NCBI GenBank assembly: GCA_028285265.1
Contig: JANQPX010000076.1
Coordinates: 58,014-122,013 of the forward strand
Length of the DNA: 64,000 nucleotides
Source: Geminicoccaceae bacterium
Lineage (GTDB): Bacteria; Pseudomonadota; Alphaproteobacteria; Geminicoccales; Geminicoccaceae
Direction: 5' to 3'
Shown here one piece after another: positions 9,279-18,190 of this stretch; the first letter of the stretch is position 1, and each line of letters starts with the position of its first letter. The notes beneath the pieces are model-generated. The model was given only the letters and a program-made list of their open reading frames with translations. It did no database searches and had not been told where the DNA came from. Made by a program: the position numbers and the translations under genes.

Positions 9279-9752
9279 TTAGAAGCTAAAGATTTCACCT
9301 ATGTTTTCGATAATCGCGACGAGGAGCAACACCCCGCAGATCACCAAGGCGAGCCACCAAAGAAACTGGAAAACGATTGCCGTTGCGCCAAGACTGACCC
9401 CATAGACCGGATATCGCCAATTTTCACGTAAGACAGCCGAAATCAGCGATAGAGAGACAGCGACAAGTCCGAGTAGCGGAGCAATTATCGCGAGATAGCT
9501 CCACACAGATGCGGCGCGAATCTCCCGTTCCGGTGCTGGCAGGCCCAAGAGAGTCCGCCAAGCAGAACGCTTGATCTCCCCAGCGATCTCGCCAATCTGC
9601 GTGGCCGCTGACGGTCGAGACTCAAAGGTGGGCCCAACGAGCTCAGCGAAGACAAGCATGAGCGCGAGCGCGCCGATCAGTACCGACCAACAGCCCCATG
9701 TTCGCAATGGGTGTATCGAATCATGAACCGATATCTCAGACTGCTGCTCCAT
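9279..9752 (-). CDS. Hypothetical membrane protein
   Basis: The 157-residue product has an N-terminal membrane segment (about residues 20-38), a soluble middle part with IKRSAWRTLLGLPAPEREIR, and two or three more membrane segments, ending in a hydrophobic helix before IIENIGEIFSF. I chose the ATG at 9752, preceded by AAGGG at five-base spacing; an upstream start at 9797 would add 15 residues. I do not recognise the family. It converges on the TelA/VWA genes, so it belongs to a different transcript, and nothing in the sequence assigns a function. Confidence 0.55.
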   Translation of the reverse strand: MEQQSEISVHDSIHPLRTWGCWSVLIGALALMLVFAELVGPTFESRPSAATQIGEIAGEIKRSAWRTLLGLPAPEREIRAASVWSYLAIIAPLLGLVAVSLSLISAVLRENWRYPVYGVSLGATAIVFQFLWWLALVICGVLLLVAIIENIGEIFSF

Positions 9753-10284
9753 AGACCCTTGTCCGATCGGTAAAGCCCCAAGGATTATAAAGAGCAAATC
9801 TCAAGAAATTCCTTAAAGGCCTCTTGGAAGAGCCAAGGCCATACGATCGCGACTATTTTATTGAACCACTGATCTTCACAATGAGTTCACGTCAGGTTTC
9901 AGCCGCCGCTGTCAAAAGAGCATGCTATGCCCACTTCCAAAAGTCTTCAGTAGAACGTATTCGACGAGGATAAGTGAACGTAGGTTTTTGAGCTGAGAGC
10001 CGAAGCATGACACAGTCCGACTAGGCATCGACGATTCGATTGAATGCTATAACGTTGCGGTACGAGGGTGCCGCAGGGATGGCCCAGCGGCCATTTCATG
10101 ACATCTCAATGACGTCGGTTGAGATCAAGCAGCTCTTTGAAAAAAACCGTGGACGAAAAGGTCACGCGCGGCGTGAAGCGGTGAACCGGGCTGCAGCATA
10201 AGGAGAGCTCGCCTCTCATCACCGAATGAGAGAATAGGCTCCTAGAACACCAGGAGAACAAGAAAGACCCACCAGGAGACTGTC

Positions 10285-10380
10285 ATGACCGGTGCCATCG
10301 CTGCGAGGGTGAGCAAGCACCCGTCTTTGACCATCCGCTTGTTCAATTCACTAACCATCGTTGAGCTGTCGTCAAGTTAA
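10285..10380 (+). CDS. Candidate 31-residue small protein
   Basis: An ATG at 10285 follows a textbook AGGAG site with six-base spacing and opens a 31-codon frame ending at 10380. The peptide begins MTGAIAARVSKHPS and is mildly amphipathic with a short hydrophobic middle. A Rho-independent-like hairpin follows about 50 bases later on the same strand, so a short transcript unit is plausible. No promoter is obvious and no homologue is known to me. It could also be a decayed gene start. Confidence 0.25.
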   Translation: MTGAIAARVSKHPSLTIRLFNSLTIVELSSS

Positions 10381-10428
10381 ATGGATACGTCCGTCCGAAA
10401 ACACGGATGACATAGGAACGTAAAATAA

Positions 10429-10473
10429 CCTGGACCCCAGCCATGGTCGGGGCATCGCCTGGGTCCAGGTTTT
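10429..10473 (+). terminator. Rho-independent-like terminator hairpin
   Basis: The arms CCTGGACCCCAG (10429-10440) and CTGGGTCCAGG (10459-10469) pair over 11 base pairs with one bulged C, and are followed by TTTT. The hairpin is strong and lies downstream of the small frame at 10285 on the plus strand. The T tract is short, so termination is probable but not certain. Confidence 0.5.
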
Positions 10474-10668
10474 GATCGCCATGTACACAACACGCAGACC
10501 ATGCACTTTCTTTTGACCTGAGCGAAAAAAAGAGTCTGTTTGTCGAATTTTCAGAAGTTTCGTTCTTCGCGGATCACAGAGTTGAGCGGAGACGCCGACG
10601 ATCCGGCGCGACCGACGAATATCTAGCGCCGGCCGTCATCGTTCGGTTCAACTGCAACGACGTCCGCC

Positions 10669-11901
10669 TTAGCGCGTCCGCATCCTCGCCCACCAGTCCT
10701 TCGGTTTGGAGCGAGCCGGCGTACCCCGGCGCTCCACCCACCAAAGAGCGAGATGGCGAAAACGGCTTGTCGCAAGCCTACGAAAGAGGCGATCCGCGAA
10801 ACTTTGGTAACGCCGATTGAAGGGGCAGACCCGCATGCAAATGGCACAATCAGTTTTGAGTTTGGCCCAATATGAAAAGCATTTCTCGCAATCGGCCGAC
10901 CACTTCTTCACGCCAGCAATGGTGGAACGGTTCCGCGGCTCGCTCTCTCCCTCTCCAAACGGAAGAGCTTTCGGCGGACAGGCTTCAGCACAGCGGGTGC
11001 ATAGCTCGCAATATTGCTTGATGCCCAAAGGCTTCGGCACATCGGAACGCAATGGCAGGCTGGTAAAGATCTTGGAGAAGCGAACACGTGGCCCGAACTC
11101 CGGCGTAATCACCATCTGATTGCGACCATATTCTCCAAGTCCCGCTTTGATCGCATAGGGGATCACGAGAGCAGTGTCGTTCATCGAGGCGATCGCCTCG
11201 TAGCCGAGATTGCGGATATAGGTGGCGAGTTGAATGGCGATGGCGGCCTCATGCGAGTATTCAAGACCCGTTGATGCCCCGGCCAATGCAGAGGGATAGG
11301 TGTCGACAAGATCAGCATCCATGGCATGCCCCATGACAATGACACTGGTTATGCCCTCTGGCAGGTCATTTGATCTCGGCGTCATGTCACGCGTGTCGAC
11401 CGCGGCCGAATAATGCCAGCGGAGATCAAGCGTCGTGATACCGACCAGGTCAGCGCCAAAGAGCCTCGCGAGCCTCTTGATCTCAGCGGCCTCGGCCGCT
11501 GGATCATCGACCGTCACCTTTTCTGTCGCAACCTGCGTGTCATTCTCGATCGAGGCCTGAAAACCTTCACGCCGACCAGCCGCAACACCGCGATTAGAGA
11601 TGATATCGGAGATAGCCCAGGCCGCATTCCTGAGCGCAAAGTCCTTTTGACTGAACCCCTCACCCCTGCGCGGGGCAAACCCCATGCGGTACGAGTCGAA
11701 AAAGCTGTCCGTATCCTCGCTGCGAACCGTCTCATCCCAAAAGGCACGCGTGAACATGTCGTTCATCTGGTTGAACGGTTCAAACGAGTCTGTCACCTGA
11801 ATGCCGAGCATATGATCGCTCTCAGCAAATCGGGCGTTGAGATGGTCAATCTCATCCCTTGATAGACTGGCATGTGACGGTCGATTTGATGGCCAGGACA
11901 T
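10669..11901 (-). CDS. Reductive-dehalogenase-like 4Fe-4S protein
   Basis: The 410-residue product resembles the catalytic region of cobalamin-dependent reductive dehalogenases and, more distantly, QueG. It has two ferredoxin-type clusters: C298-x2-C301-x2-C304-x3-C308-P, then a second made by C338 or C341 with C352-x2-C355-x3-C359-P. The region between them (VKKWSADCEKCFSYW) follows the reductive dehalogenase pattern. Upstream, AGLGEYGRNQM fits the B12-binding half. There is no Tat signal and no B-type anchor gene next door, and no fused NAD(P)H reductase domain, so it is a stand-alone cytoplasmic form. It lies 146 bases downstream of a Liv-type operon on the same strand. Dehalogenation is inferred; another corrinoid-dependent reduction is possible. 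Confidence 0.72.
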   Translation of the reverse strand: MSWPSNRPSHASLSRDEIDHLNARFAESDHMLGIQVTDSFEPFNQMNDMFTRAFWDETVRSEDTDSFFDSYRMGFAPRRGEGFSQKDFALRNAAWAISDIISNRGVAAGRREGFQASIENDTQVATEKVTVDDPAAEAAEIKRLARLFGADLVGITTLDLRWHYSAAVDTRDMTPRSNDLPEGITSVIVMGHAMDADLVDTYPSALAGASTGLEYSHEAAIAIQLATYIRNLGYEAIASMNDTALVIPYAIKAGLGEYGRNQMVITPEFGPRVRFSKIFTSLPLRSDVPKPLGIKQYCELCTRCAEACPPKALPFGEGESEPRNRSTIAGVKKWSADCEKCFSYWAKLKTDCAICMRVCPFNRRYQSFADRLFRRLATSRFRHLALWWVERRGTPARSKPKDWWARMRTR

Positions 11902-11992
11902 AAGTTCATATCCCTTGCTTTCATCAGCAGAAATCGCTCTGAGGATTGCACCGGACCCACGCGTCAGCGCACCATCAACGGGCCCGAAGAAC

Positions 11993-12032
11993 CACGGGCT
12001 TGGTCCGCACTCTTGCAGCAGACCAAGCCGTG
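11993..12032 (-). terminator. Stem-loop after the Liv-type binding-protein gene
   Basis: CACGGGCTTGGTC (11993-12005) and GACCAAGCCGTG (12021-12032) form a long hairpin with one bulged G, 16 bases past the stop of the binding-protein gene on the minus strand. There is no strong T tract beyond it. It may terminate or protect the 3' end of the Liv-type transcript before the dehalogenase-like gene. Confidence 0.5.
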
Positions 12033-12047
12033 CTTATCGCCGGCGAT

Positions 12048-13319
12048 TCAATTGCCAGCGGTCATCAGCGCATCGACCTCCTCAAGCGAGATATAGCTAT
12101 CCTCTTGCGTGCCCGACTCGGTGAAACTCCAGACCACGGCCGGCGCTGACACATCGCCATTGGCATCGAAACGCACATTGCCGGTAGCCCCTTGATACAT
12201 GACCGTGCCCCCGTCAGCCAAAACGTCACGCGCCTCGGTGAAACCGGCTGCGTCGGCCGTGACTGGCGTACCATTGGCATCAGTCACACGTGCGACAGCC
12301 GCCGCGATATCGGCCCCCTTGGCATCATCCCCTGCCGCTTCCATGGCAAGCAACGCGATCATGGTGGCATCATAGCTGTTGGCGAGACCCGGTCCGTTCG
12401 GCTCGGAGTCAAAACGCTCTTTGTAGCGCTCGACAAAAGCGTCGGCGGAATCAACCCGTGGCGAGGCTGTGTCGGTGCCTGCGGTATCGCCGAGATACTC
12501 AAGTCCTACGCCTTCTCGAAACTCATCAGACTTCAATGAGTTGGCAAGGATCATGTTCTGCGTTCCACCGAGCGAAAGCCACTCACGAACGACCGACGTG
12601 CCCTCCGTTGGGTAAAGGGCGAGATAGACGGCCTCCGGATCACCGGCCAGCGCTTCGGTTACCTCAGCGCGATAGGACGGCTGCGCATCGTTGATCGCGA
12701 TCGATCCCGTCACATCGATGCCCATCGCCGTAAGATCCTTTGCAATCAGCTTGCCGATATCCTGCCCCCAATCGTCGTTTTTGTAGATCACGGCGACAGA
12801 TTTGTAGCCCTTGTCCTTAGCGATCTTGGCGCCAACGATCGCCTGAACACCGGATGTGGCAAAGGTACGGAACCAAAGTCCCTTCGTCTTGCCCTCCTCC
12901 GCAAGCGTTGTGAACGCTCCTGAGGACGAGCAGCATGAGAATTGCGCAACACCCGCTGGCACCGTCACTGAGGTTAAAATGGGCAACGATACGCCACTCG
13001 AGACCGCACCGAGAAGAACCTGAACGCCGTCAAGATCGACAAGCGCCTTTGCTGCATCCACACCGACTTTGGGATCAGCCTGGCTGTCGCGCAACACCGC
13101 CTCAATGTTGCAGCCCCGCACACCACCGGCCTCGTTGACCTGATCGACGGCAAACTGCGCCGTCTCTGCAATCGGCTTTCCCCAATCGACCGATGTCGGC
13201 AGCACCACGCCAACTTTCGTGGTGCAATCTGCTGCCATCGCGCTCTCGCCAAGGCCGAGGATCCCAACCAACAGCCCCATGGCCGTAAGGCTTCCTTGAT
13301 ACGCTCCGAAGCTCGACAT
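12048..13319 (-). CDS. Branched-chain-type ABC transporter substrate-binding protein
   Basis: The 423-residue protein has a Sec signal peptide (hydrophobic core about residues 12-25, likely cleavage after AMA at 29) and a Leu/Ile/Val-binding-like fold of the type I periplasmic binding family (VGVVLPTSVDWGKPIAETAQ, AVDQVNEAGGVRGCNIE, AVIYKNDDWGQDIG). The ATG at 13319 follows a strong GGAGT site; the frame is open further upstream but that part overlaps the permease gene. It is the last gene of the operon. The linked aldo/keto reductases suggest the ligand is not a simple amino acid. Ligand unknown. Confidence 0.88.
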   Translation of the reverse strand: MSSFGAYQGSLTAMGLLVGILGLGESAMAADCTTKVGVVLPTSVDWGKPIAETAQFAVDQVNEAGGVRGCNIEAVLRDSQADPKVGVDAAKALVDLDGVQVLLGAVSSGVSLPILTSVTVPAGVAQFSCCSSSGAFTTLAEEGKTKGLWFRTFATSGVQAIVGAKIAKDKGYKSVAVIYKNDDWGQDIGKLIAKDLTAMGIDVTGSIAINDAQPSYRAEVTEALAGDPEAVYLALYPTEGTSVVREWLSLGGTQNMILANSLKSDEFREGVGLEYLGDTAGTDTASPRVDSADAFVERYKERFDSEPNGPGLANSYDATMIALLAMEAAGDDAKGADIAAAVARVTDANGTPVTADAAGFTEARDVLADGGTVMYQGATGNVRFDANGDVSAPAVVWSFTESGTQEDSYISLEEVDALMTAGN

Positions 13320-13321
13320 TT

Positions 13322-14296
13322 TCACACTCCTTCTTTCTTGTTTTGCAATCCGGGATATCCCGATTGCGACACCACCAACCGTTCCGGAAACAATCCCTCG
13401 GGCCGCCACAGCAACATGCCGACGATGACACCCCCTATCAGAACATACTGGATCGAACCGGTGTAGACCTGCAGATCGACCGGTGCAAAACGCGACAAGA
13501 TCCAGCCACTCGCCGTCCAAGCACCCCAGACCAGAAAGGCACCCATCACTGCCCCACGATTATTGCCTGCCCCGCCCACAATGAGCATCGCCCAAATCTG
13601 AAACGTCAATGTCGGTAACACGTCCTGCGGGCTGATGAACGCATAGAATGTCGCGTAGAGCCCACCCGAGACGCCCATGATGACGGATCCCGTGATGAAC
13701 GCGATCAGGCGCAAACGCGCCGGACTCTTCCCGAGCGAGCGCGATGCGTCCTCATCCTCCCGGATTGCCCGAAGGACACGTCCAAACGGTGAGCGAACGA
13801 GACGCTGAAGAAACCCATAAACGGCAACCAGGATGACGAGAACGAAACAGAGAAAGGCAATGTTGTAGGCGAAGCCGCTGCTAAGCCATTGCTCCAGCGG
13901 CCTTTCGAAACCGCGAAATCCCTTAGCACCGCCAGAAAGACCCTCAGCATTGCGCATGATGTTCTCGAAGGTCACGGCAATACCGAAGGTTGCGATCGCG
14001 AGATAATCGTGTCGGAGACGAAGCGTCAGCAGGCCGACGACCCAAGCGAGAAGTCCAGCGGCTATCGCACCACCAGCAAGGGCCAGTGGATAAGCAAGAC
14101 CGAAGCCACCGAGATGATCCGGCTGCGGGGTGCCACCGAGGATCAGCGTTCCGTAGGCGCCGGCGCCAAAGAAGGCGACGACACCCCCATTGAAAAGGCC
14201 CGTATTGCCCCATTGTAAATTGAGACCGAGAACAGCAATGGCGAGGATGGACGCAACCGACGTGAAGAAGACCGCGTAGGAGAGCACACCCATCAT
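13322..14296 (-). CDS. Branched-chain-type ABC permease, LivM-like
   Basis: The 324-residue integral membrane protein has about nine hydrophobic segments and LivM-type motifs: LNLQWGNTGLFNGG near the N-terminus, RHDYLAIATFGIAVTFENI in the middle, and the ATPase-contact loop AIREDEDASRSLGKSPARLR. It overlaps the LivH-like gene upstream by four bases and ends two bases before the binding-protein start, so the order livH, livM, binding protein is translationally linked. It forms one half of the membrane channel. Confidence 0.88.
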   Translation of the reverse strand: MMGVLSYAVFFTSVASILAIAVLGLNLQWGNTGLFNGGVVAFFGAGAYGTLILGGTPQPDHLGGFGLAYPLALAGGAIAAGLLAWVVGLLTLRLRHDYLAIATFGIAVTFENIMRNAEGLSGGAKGFRGFERPLEQWLSSGFAYNIAFLCFVLVILVAVYGFLQRLVRSPFGRVLRAIREDEDASRSLGKSPARLRLIAFITGSVIMGVSGGLYATFYAFISPQDVLPTLTFQIWAMLIVGGAGNNRGAVMGAFLVWGAWTASGWILSRFAPVDLQVYTGSIQYVLIGGVIVGMLLWRPEGLFPERLVVSQSGYPGLQNKKEGV

Positions 14297-15207
14297 GGCC
14301 GTGACTCGCCAAAAAGACCGTGCGGTCTCAAGAGAAGGACGGCCAAGATCATCATGAAGGGCACAGACGGGCTGTAGCCTGACGGTAAGATGACCAGCGC
14401 GACATTGGCCGCAATGCCCACGATAAAACCACCGAGAACGGCGCCATAGACACTGCCAATGCCACCGACAATTGTCGCGGCAAAGACCGGTAAGACGAGA
14501 TCACGGCCGATCATCGGGCCAATCTGATTGGTGAGCCCATAAAAAACGCCGGCGATCGCAGCAAGACCTCCGCCAACCAGCCAGACCAGGGCGATCATAC
14601 GGCTTAGCCGAATGCCGTTAATCTGAGCCAATGTCGGGTTTTCAGCCACGGCACGAAAGGCGTAGCCAAGCGTCGTGCGCGACAGAATGAGATGCAGGAT
14701 CACCATGATCACAAGCGCAGCGATCAGCGTAAAAACTTGATCTGGCTTCACCAGCAGCATGGGATCACGGCTGATGACAACCGCAAATACAATATCTTTC
14801 GAATAATGCTGGGTCCCTAAGCCGAAGATCAGGCCGATCACATTGCGAATGATCATCGCGACGCCAAATGACGCGAAAACCATCGATAACTCTGAACCCT
14901 TGGCACGCACCCGTCGAAAAACCATACGATCGATCAGAAATGCGGAACATGCGGTCACAATCAGGGCGAACACCATGGACAACGCCAGGGCCCAAGTCAT
15001 CGAAAGCGGTGCCAGCTTTGTGGCTAGCGGCGGCATGATCGCGGAAAAAACGGCATCAAAGACGAGCGCAGAATAGGCGCCGATCGACAAGAGCTCCGCA
15101 TGGCTGAAATTCGCAAAGCGCAGCACGTGCATCACCATGGTCAAACCGACCGCACCAAGCGATAGAACCGAACCGACCAAGACACCGTCAGCTAAGTGCT
15201 GGATCAC
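14293..15207 (-). CDS. Branched-chain-type ABC permease, LivH-like
   Basis: The 304-residue protein has about eight membrane helices and the LivH signature ENPTLAQINGIRLSRMIALV in its cytoplasmic coupling loop, together with FAATIVGGIGSVYGAVLGG near the C-terminus. It overlaps both neighbours by four bases. It pairs with the LivM-like permease to form the inner-membrane pore of the importer. Substrate is not deducible from the permease. Confidence 0.88.
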   Translation of the reverse strand: MIQHLADGVLVGSVLSLGAVGLTMVMHVLRFANFSHAELLSIGAYSALVFDAVFSAIMPPLATKLAPLSMTWALALSMVFALIVTACSAFLIDRMVFRRVRAKGSELSMVFASFGVAMIIRNVIGLIFGLGTQHYSKDIVFAVVISRDPMLLVKPDQVFTLIAALVIMVILHLILSRTTLGYAFRAVAENPTLAQINGIRLSRMIALVWLVGGGLAAIAGVFYGLTNQIGPMIGRDLVLPVFAATIVGGIGSVYGAVLGGFIVGIAANVALVILPSGYSPSVPFMMILAVLLLRPHGLFGESRP

Positions 15208-15935
15208 GACACGTTCATCCGCGTCGCGCCGAGATAGATCTTGGCCAAGATCGGGTCGGCCAAGAGGTCGGCAGCAGGTCCATCAACTTGATTTCGGCCT
15301 TCGGCAAGAACATAGCAGTGGTCGGCAAGCCGAAGCGCCTGTTTGACGTTTTGTTCGACGAGTAGAATGGTGACGCCCTGCTCGGTCAGGGAACGCGCGC
15401 ATTCGAGAACTTCCTGGGCAGCCTTGGGCGACAAGCCAGCCGAGGGCTCATCCATTAAGATGATGGAAGGACGTGTGGCAAGCGCCAGGGCAACCCCAAG
15501 AAACTGGCGCTGGCCGCCCGACAGGCCCCCAGCTTTCGCGTCTTGCTTATCTCGTAACACGGGAAACAAGGTGTTCAGTTCGTCAAGTCGCGTTGCCGCC
15601 TCCGAGCCCGCGTTTCGAAGAGCAAGATCGAGATTTTGCCGCACCGTCAGCGTGCGGAAGATATTGTCCATCTGCGGCACATAAGCGATGCCCTGCTTGA
15701 CCATAAGATCGGGTCGGAGGTGCGAGATATCCTCGCCATGATGGAGAATTTGCCCTTCCGTCAGCGGCACAAGCCCGGCGATGGCTTTGATCAATGTGGA
15801 CTTACCCGCACCATTTGGACCGACAATCACGGTGACGGACATGCACTGCACGGCGATGTTAACGTCCTTTAGGATCGGCAGATCAGGAACGTAACCCGCG
15901 GTGACGCGTTGAGCCTGAAGGGCGATCTCAGGCAT
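15204..15935 (-). CDS. Branched-chain-type ABC ATPase, LivF-like
   Basis: The 243-residue ATPase has Walker A GPNGAGKST, the family signature LSGGQRQFL, Walker B IILMDEPSAGL and a switch His in the EQNVKQAL region, all in LivF-like context (AYVPQMDNIFRTLTVRQNL). It overlaps the LivG-like gene by eight bases and the LivH-like gene by four. It works as one of the two nucleotide-binding subunits of the importer. Confidence 0.88.
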   Translation of the reverse strand: MPEIALQAQRVTAGYVPDLPILKDVNIAVQCMSVTVIVGPNGAGKSTLIKAIAGLVPLTEGQILHHGEDISHLRPDLMVKQGIAYVPQMDNIFRTLTVRQNLDLALRNAGSEAATRLDELNTLFPVLRDKQDAKAGGLSGGQRQFLGVALALATRPSIILMDEPSAGLSPKAAQEVLECARSLTEQGVTILLVEQNVKQALRLADHCYVLAEGRNQVDGPAADLLADPILAKIYLGATRMNVS

Positions 15936-16701
15936 CCATCGTCACCCCGAGATAAGCATCGAGAAGCGTCGGATCTTGCTGCGCGTTGGCCGCCGTCCCT
16001 TCGAACACGATGCGCCCTTCGGCCATCGCGATCACCGGATCGCAATGGCGCATCACGAAGTCCATGTTGTGTTCGATGATGACGAAGGTCTTCCCATCTC
16101 GATTGAGGGCTTCGATTTTCTCAATCAGTACTTCCGTCAGCGCCGGCGCAACGCCTGCCGTCGGTTCGTCGAGCAAAATCACGGAAGGGTCGCCCATCAA
16201 AACGCGGGCGAGCTCCATGAGCTTCATCTGCCCGCCGGAAATCTTGCCCGCGGGATGGTCGGCAAGCGGCGCCAAGGTCGTGAAGTCCAAGACGTCCATC
16301 GCCCGGTCACGATTCCTTGCTTCCTCGTCGCGTACGCGCATGCGGTGGAGGAAGGGGCCAAGGATGGTCTCGCCCGATTGCGCAAGGGGCACCATCATCA
16401 AGTTTTCCAGGACCGTCATCCGGGCGAAGGGACGCGGGATCTGAAACGTGCGAGCAACACCCATCGAGAACAGTCGATCGGGCGCTAACCCCGTGACATC
16501 AACGCCATTCAAGAACACCTGTCCGGCCGTCGGCGAAAGTACGCCGGTCAACAAGTTGAAGATGGTCGATTTGCCAGCGCCGTTTGGACCGATCAGCCCT
16601 GTCATCGATCCTCGATGGATGTTCAACGAAACGTCATCAACGGCACGAAAGTCGCGAAAGTCCCGGGTCAGACCAGCCGTCGAGAGAATGATCTCAGTCA
16701 C
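15928..16701 (-). CDS. Branched-chain-type ABC ATPase, LivG-like
   Basis: The 257-residue ATPase has Walker A GPNGAGKST, signature ISGGQMKLM and Walker B VILLDEPTAGV, with the LivG-type C-terminus (EHNMDFVMRHCDPVIAMAEG). I chose the GTG at 16701, giving MTEIILSTAGLTRDF, because that N-terminus fits LivG proteins; an in-frame ATG at 16725 would add eight residues and lacks a better ribosome site. The start overlaps the end of the preceding aldo/keto reductase gene by eight bases, tying the enzyme to transport. Confidence 0.85.
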   Translation of the reverse strand: MTEIILSTAGLTRDFRDFRAVDDVSLNIHRGSMTGLIGPNGAGKSTIFNLLTGVLSPTAGQVFLNGVDVTGLAPDRLFSMGVARTFQIPRPFARMTVLENLMMVPLAQSGETILGPFLHRMRVRDEEARNRDRAMDVLDFTTLAPLADHPAGKISGGQMKLMELARVLMGDPSVILLDEPTAGVAPALTEVLIEKIEALNRDGKTFVIIEHNMDFVMRHCDPVIAMAEGRIVFEGTAANAQQDPTLLDAYLGVTMDA

Positions 16702-17779
16702 GTGGCGCCCCGAGACGCTGATCATCGGGCCGCGTGTTCAGATTATATTTCATAATCCGCCCGTGACGCCCTGACCGGTCACGCTCTAATCCGTAAACGG
16801 GTCCGACAGGGCCTTTGGCAGCGTCGATAACACCCCCGATCCGTGCCCAATCATCATCATCAAGTTTGAAGCCGAAGACGTCCAGCGTTTGGGGCAGATG
16901 ACGGGCGTAGCGTGCACCAATAATCGCAGCAGCGACCGATGGCTGATCGAGCACCCAGCGCGTGGCGACAGCACTCAAGGATACGCCATGCCGGTCGCCA
17001 ACCGCTTTCAGTGTCGACAGCAATGTTTGAAAATGGTCCCAAGTTCCGAATTCATCGATGATCAGGCGGTACTTCACCAAGGAGCGGTTCTGGAATGCAA
17101 AACCTGGATCGGGCTTACCGAGCCAGCTCGCCGTCAGAAACCCGCCTGCCAGAGTCCCATAGCAAAGCAGCTGCATGTTCCGACGCCCTGCCCAATCCGC
17201 CAAGCCGTGAACCGGTCGCCGGTCGAGGATGGAGTACTGGACCTGAGCGCTGCAGATGTCGAAACCGGCCTCTACAAAGGTTTCGATCTCATCACTGTCC
17301 CAATTGTTCACACCGAGATGGGCAACCTTACCCTTCTCCTGACATCGTTTCAAAACCTCCAACGATCCGACCGCGTTGCCGATCCCCAGATCCCACCAAT
17401 AGAATTGAACGAGATGCAAGCGCTCGATCCTTAAGCGCGCTAGCGATCGATCGATGATCGCCTCGACCTCATCCGCACGCAAATCGTCAAGGCGCCCCAA
17501 ATCGGGCACGAGCTTTGTGTGAACGCGGATTTGATCGGCAACCACATCCCCGCGCCGCTGACGGACATCAGTGATGAAGTCGCCGATCATCTCCTCGACA
17601 CCGACGTAAATGTCAGCACAGTCGAAGGTCGTGATCCCGGCGTCGAGGAACGCTTCCATGTCGCGGACGGCTGCACCGCGATCAACCTCACCATGGTCGC
17701 CCGCCAGCTGCCATCCGCCTTTGATCACCCGCGAAATCTGATGATCCGGCCGGAGATGTGTCGTCTCAACCATCGTCAT
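16694..17779 (-). CDS. Aldo/keto reductase with altered catalytic tetrad
   Basis: The 361-residue TIM-barrel protein of the aldo/keto reductase superfamily has the expected Asp53 and Tyr58 (FDCADIY) and Lys89 (HTKLVPD), but the position of the catalytic His reads LVQFYWW, putting Tyr127 where His is usual. A related protein encoded at 18952 keeps the His (LLQFHWW). The ATG at 17779 overlaps the stop of the TIGR04076 gene (ATGA). It is encoded between that gene and the Liv-type transporter and so is likely to act on the imported compound or its product. Tetrad changes alter reaction type in some family members; here the reaction is unknown. Confidence 0.82.
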   Translation of the reverse strand: MTMVETTHLRPDHQISRVIKGGWQLAGDHGEVDRGAAVRDMEAFLDAGITTFDCADIYVGVEEMIGDFITDVRQRRGDVVADQIRVHTKLVPDLGRLDDLRADEVEAIIDRSLARLRIERLHLVQFYWWDLGIGNAVGSLEVLKRCQEKGKVAHLGVNNWDSDEIETFVEAGFDICSAQVQYSILDRRPVHGLADWAGRRNMQLLCYGTLAGGFLTASWLGKPDPGFAFQNRSLVKYRLIIDEFGTWDHFQTLLSTLKAVGDRHGVSLSAVATRWVLDQPSVAAAIIGARYARHLPQTLDVFGFKLDDDDWARIGGVIDAAKGPVGPVYGLERDRSGRHGRIMKYNLNTRPDDQRLGAPRD

Positions 17780-18150
17780 TCCTGATCGTCTCGTTGCCAA
17801 TAGGGCACGCTGCGGGCCTCCGGCAGGCCCGTTGTCTCCGCATGACTGAAGCGACGTTTGCCTTGTCGTGTGACACGAAAGCGACCGCCGCAATGAGGGT
17901 CGGGACAAGCAATCTCAGCGTCAGTCGACATCCAGTCGTTCGTCGCTGTGTCCCGCTGCTTGGCCGGCAAAAGGGGCAAGAGCGCGGCAAGCGCATACAT
18001 CGACACGCGCTGTCCTGCCTCAAAAACAAGCGTCTCACCCTCAACCCTGAAGCTCTCGCCCTCGATGTGACGGCATACCGCTGGCCGATCACCAATGACG
18101 GTCTCAACCTTCAGATCATAGAGCCAAAAGTCCTTGTCTTCTCCCGGCAT
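17776..18150 (-). CDS. TIGR04076 family protein
   Basis: The 124-residue product matches the small TIGR04076 family: a conserved Cys in the first third (AVCRHIEGESFRV), then FEAGQRVSMYALAALLPLLP with AKQR, and a C-terminal CPDPHCGGRFRVTR. I chose the ATG at 18150, preceded by GGGGA at short spacing; the frame stays open upstream but that part would overlap the divergent regulator gene. It is the first gene of the Liv-type operon and overlaps the aldo/keto reductase by four bases. Family function is unknown; the conserved Cys residues suggest metal or redox chemistry. Confidence 0.72.
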   Translation of the reverse strand: MPGEDKDFWLYDLKVETVIGDRPAVCRHIEGESFRVEGETLVFEAGQRVSMYALAALLPLLPAKQRDTATNDWMSTDAEIACPDPHCGGRFRVTRQGKRRFSHAETTGLPEARSVPYWQRDDQE

Positions 18151-18190
18151 GTTTGTCCCCGCTGGACCGGTTCCAATGCTTGCTGTTATC

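Larger units (their letters stand above)
9753..10668. other. Long sparsely coding gap, 0.9 kb
   Basis: No convincing long gene is present. A short frame at 10079-10201 (40 codons, ending VNRAAA) has basic, coding-like character but no ribosome binding site, so it could be a gene remnant. Two better supported items, a 31-codon frame at 10285 and a terminator-like hairpin at 10429, are listed separately. Confidence 0.4.

Noticed and set aside
10669..11901. Epoxyqueuosine reductase QueG
   Set aside because: Both families share the two-cluster layout, but the VKKWSADCEKCFSYW segment and long N-terminal region fit reductive dehalogenases better; QueG was not fully excluded.
12048..13520. 490-residue form of the first Liv-type binding protein
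   Set aside because: The extra 67 N-terminal residues overlap the permease gene in another frame and would precede the signal peptide; the ATG at 13319 has a strong ribosome site.
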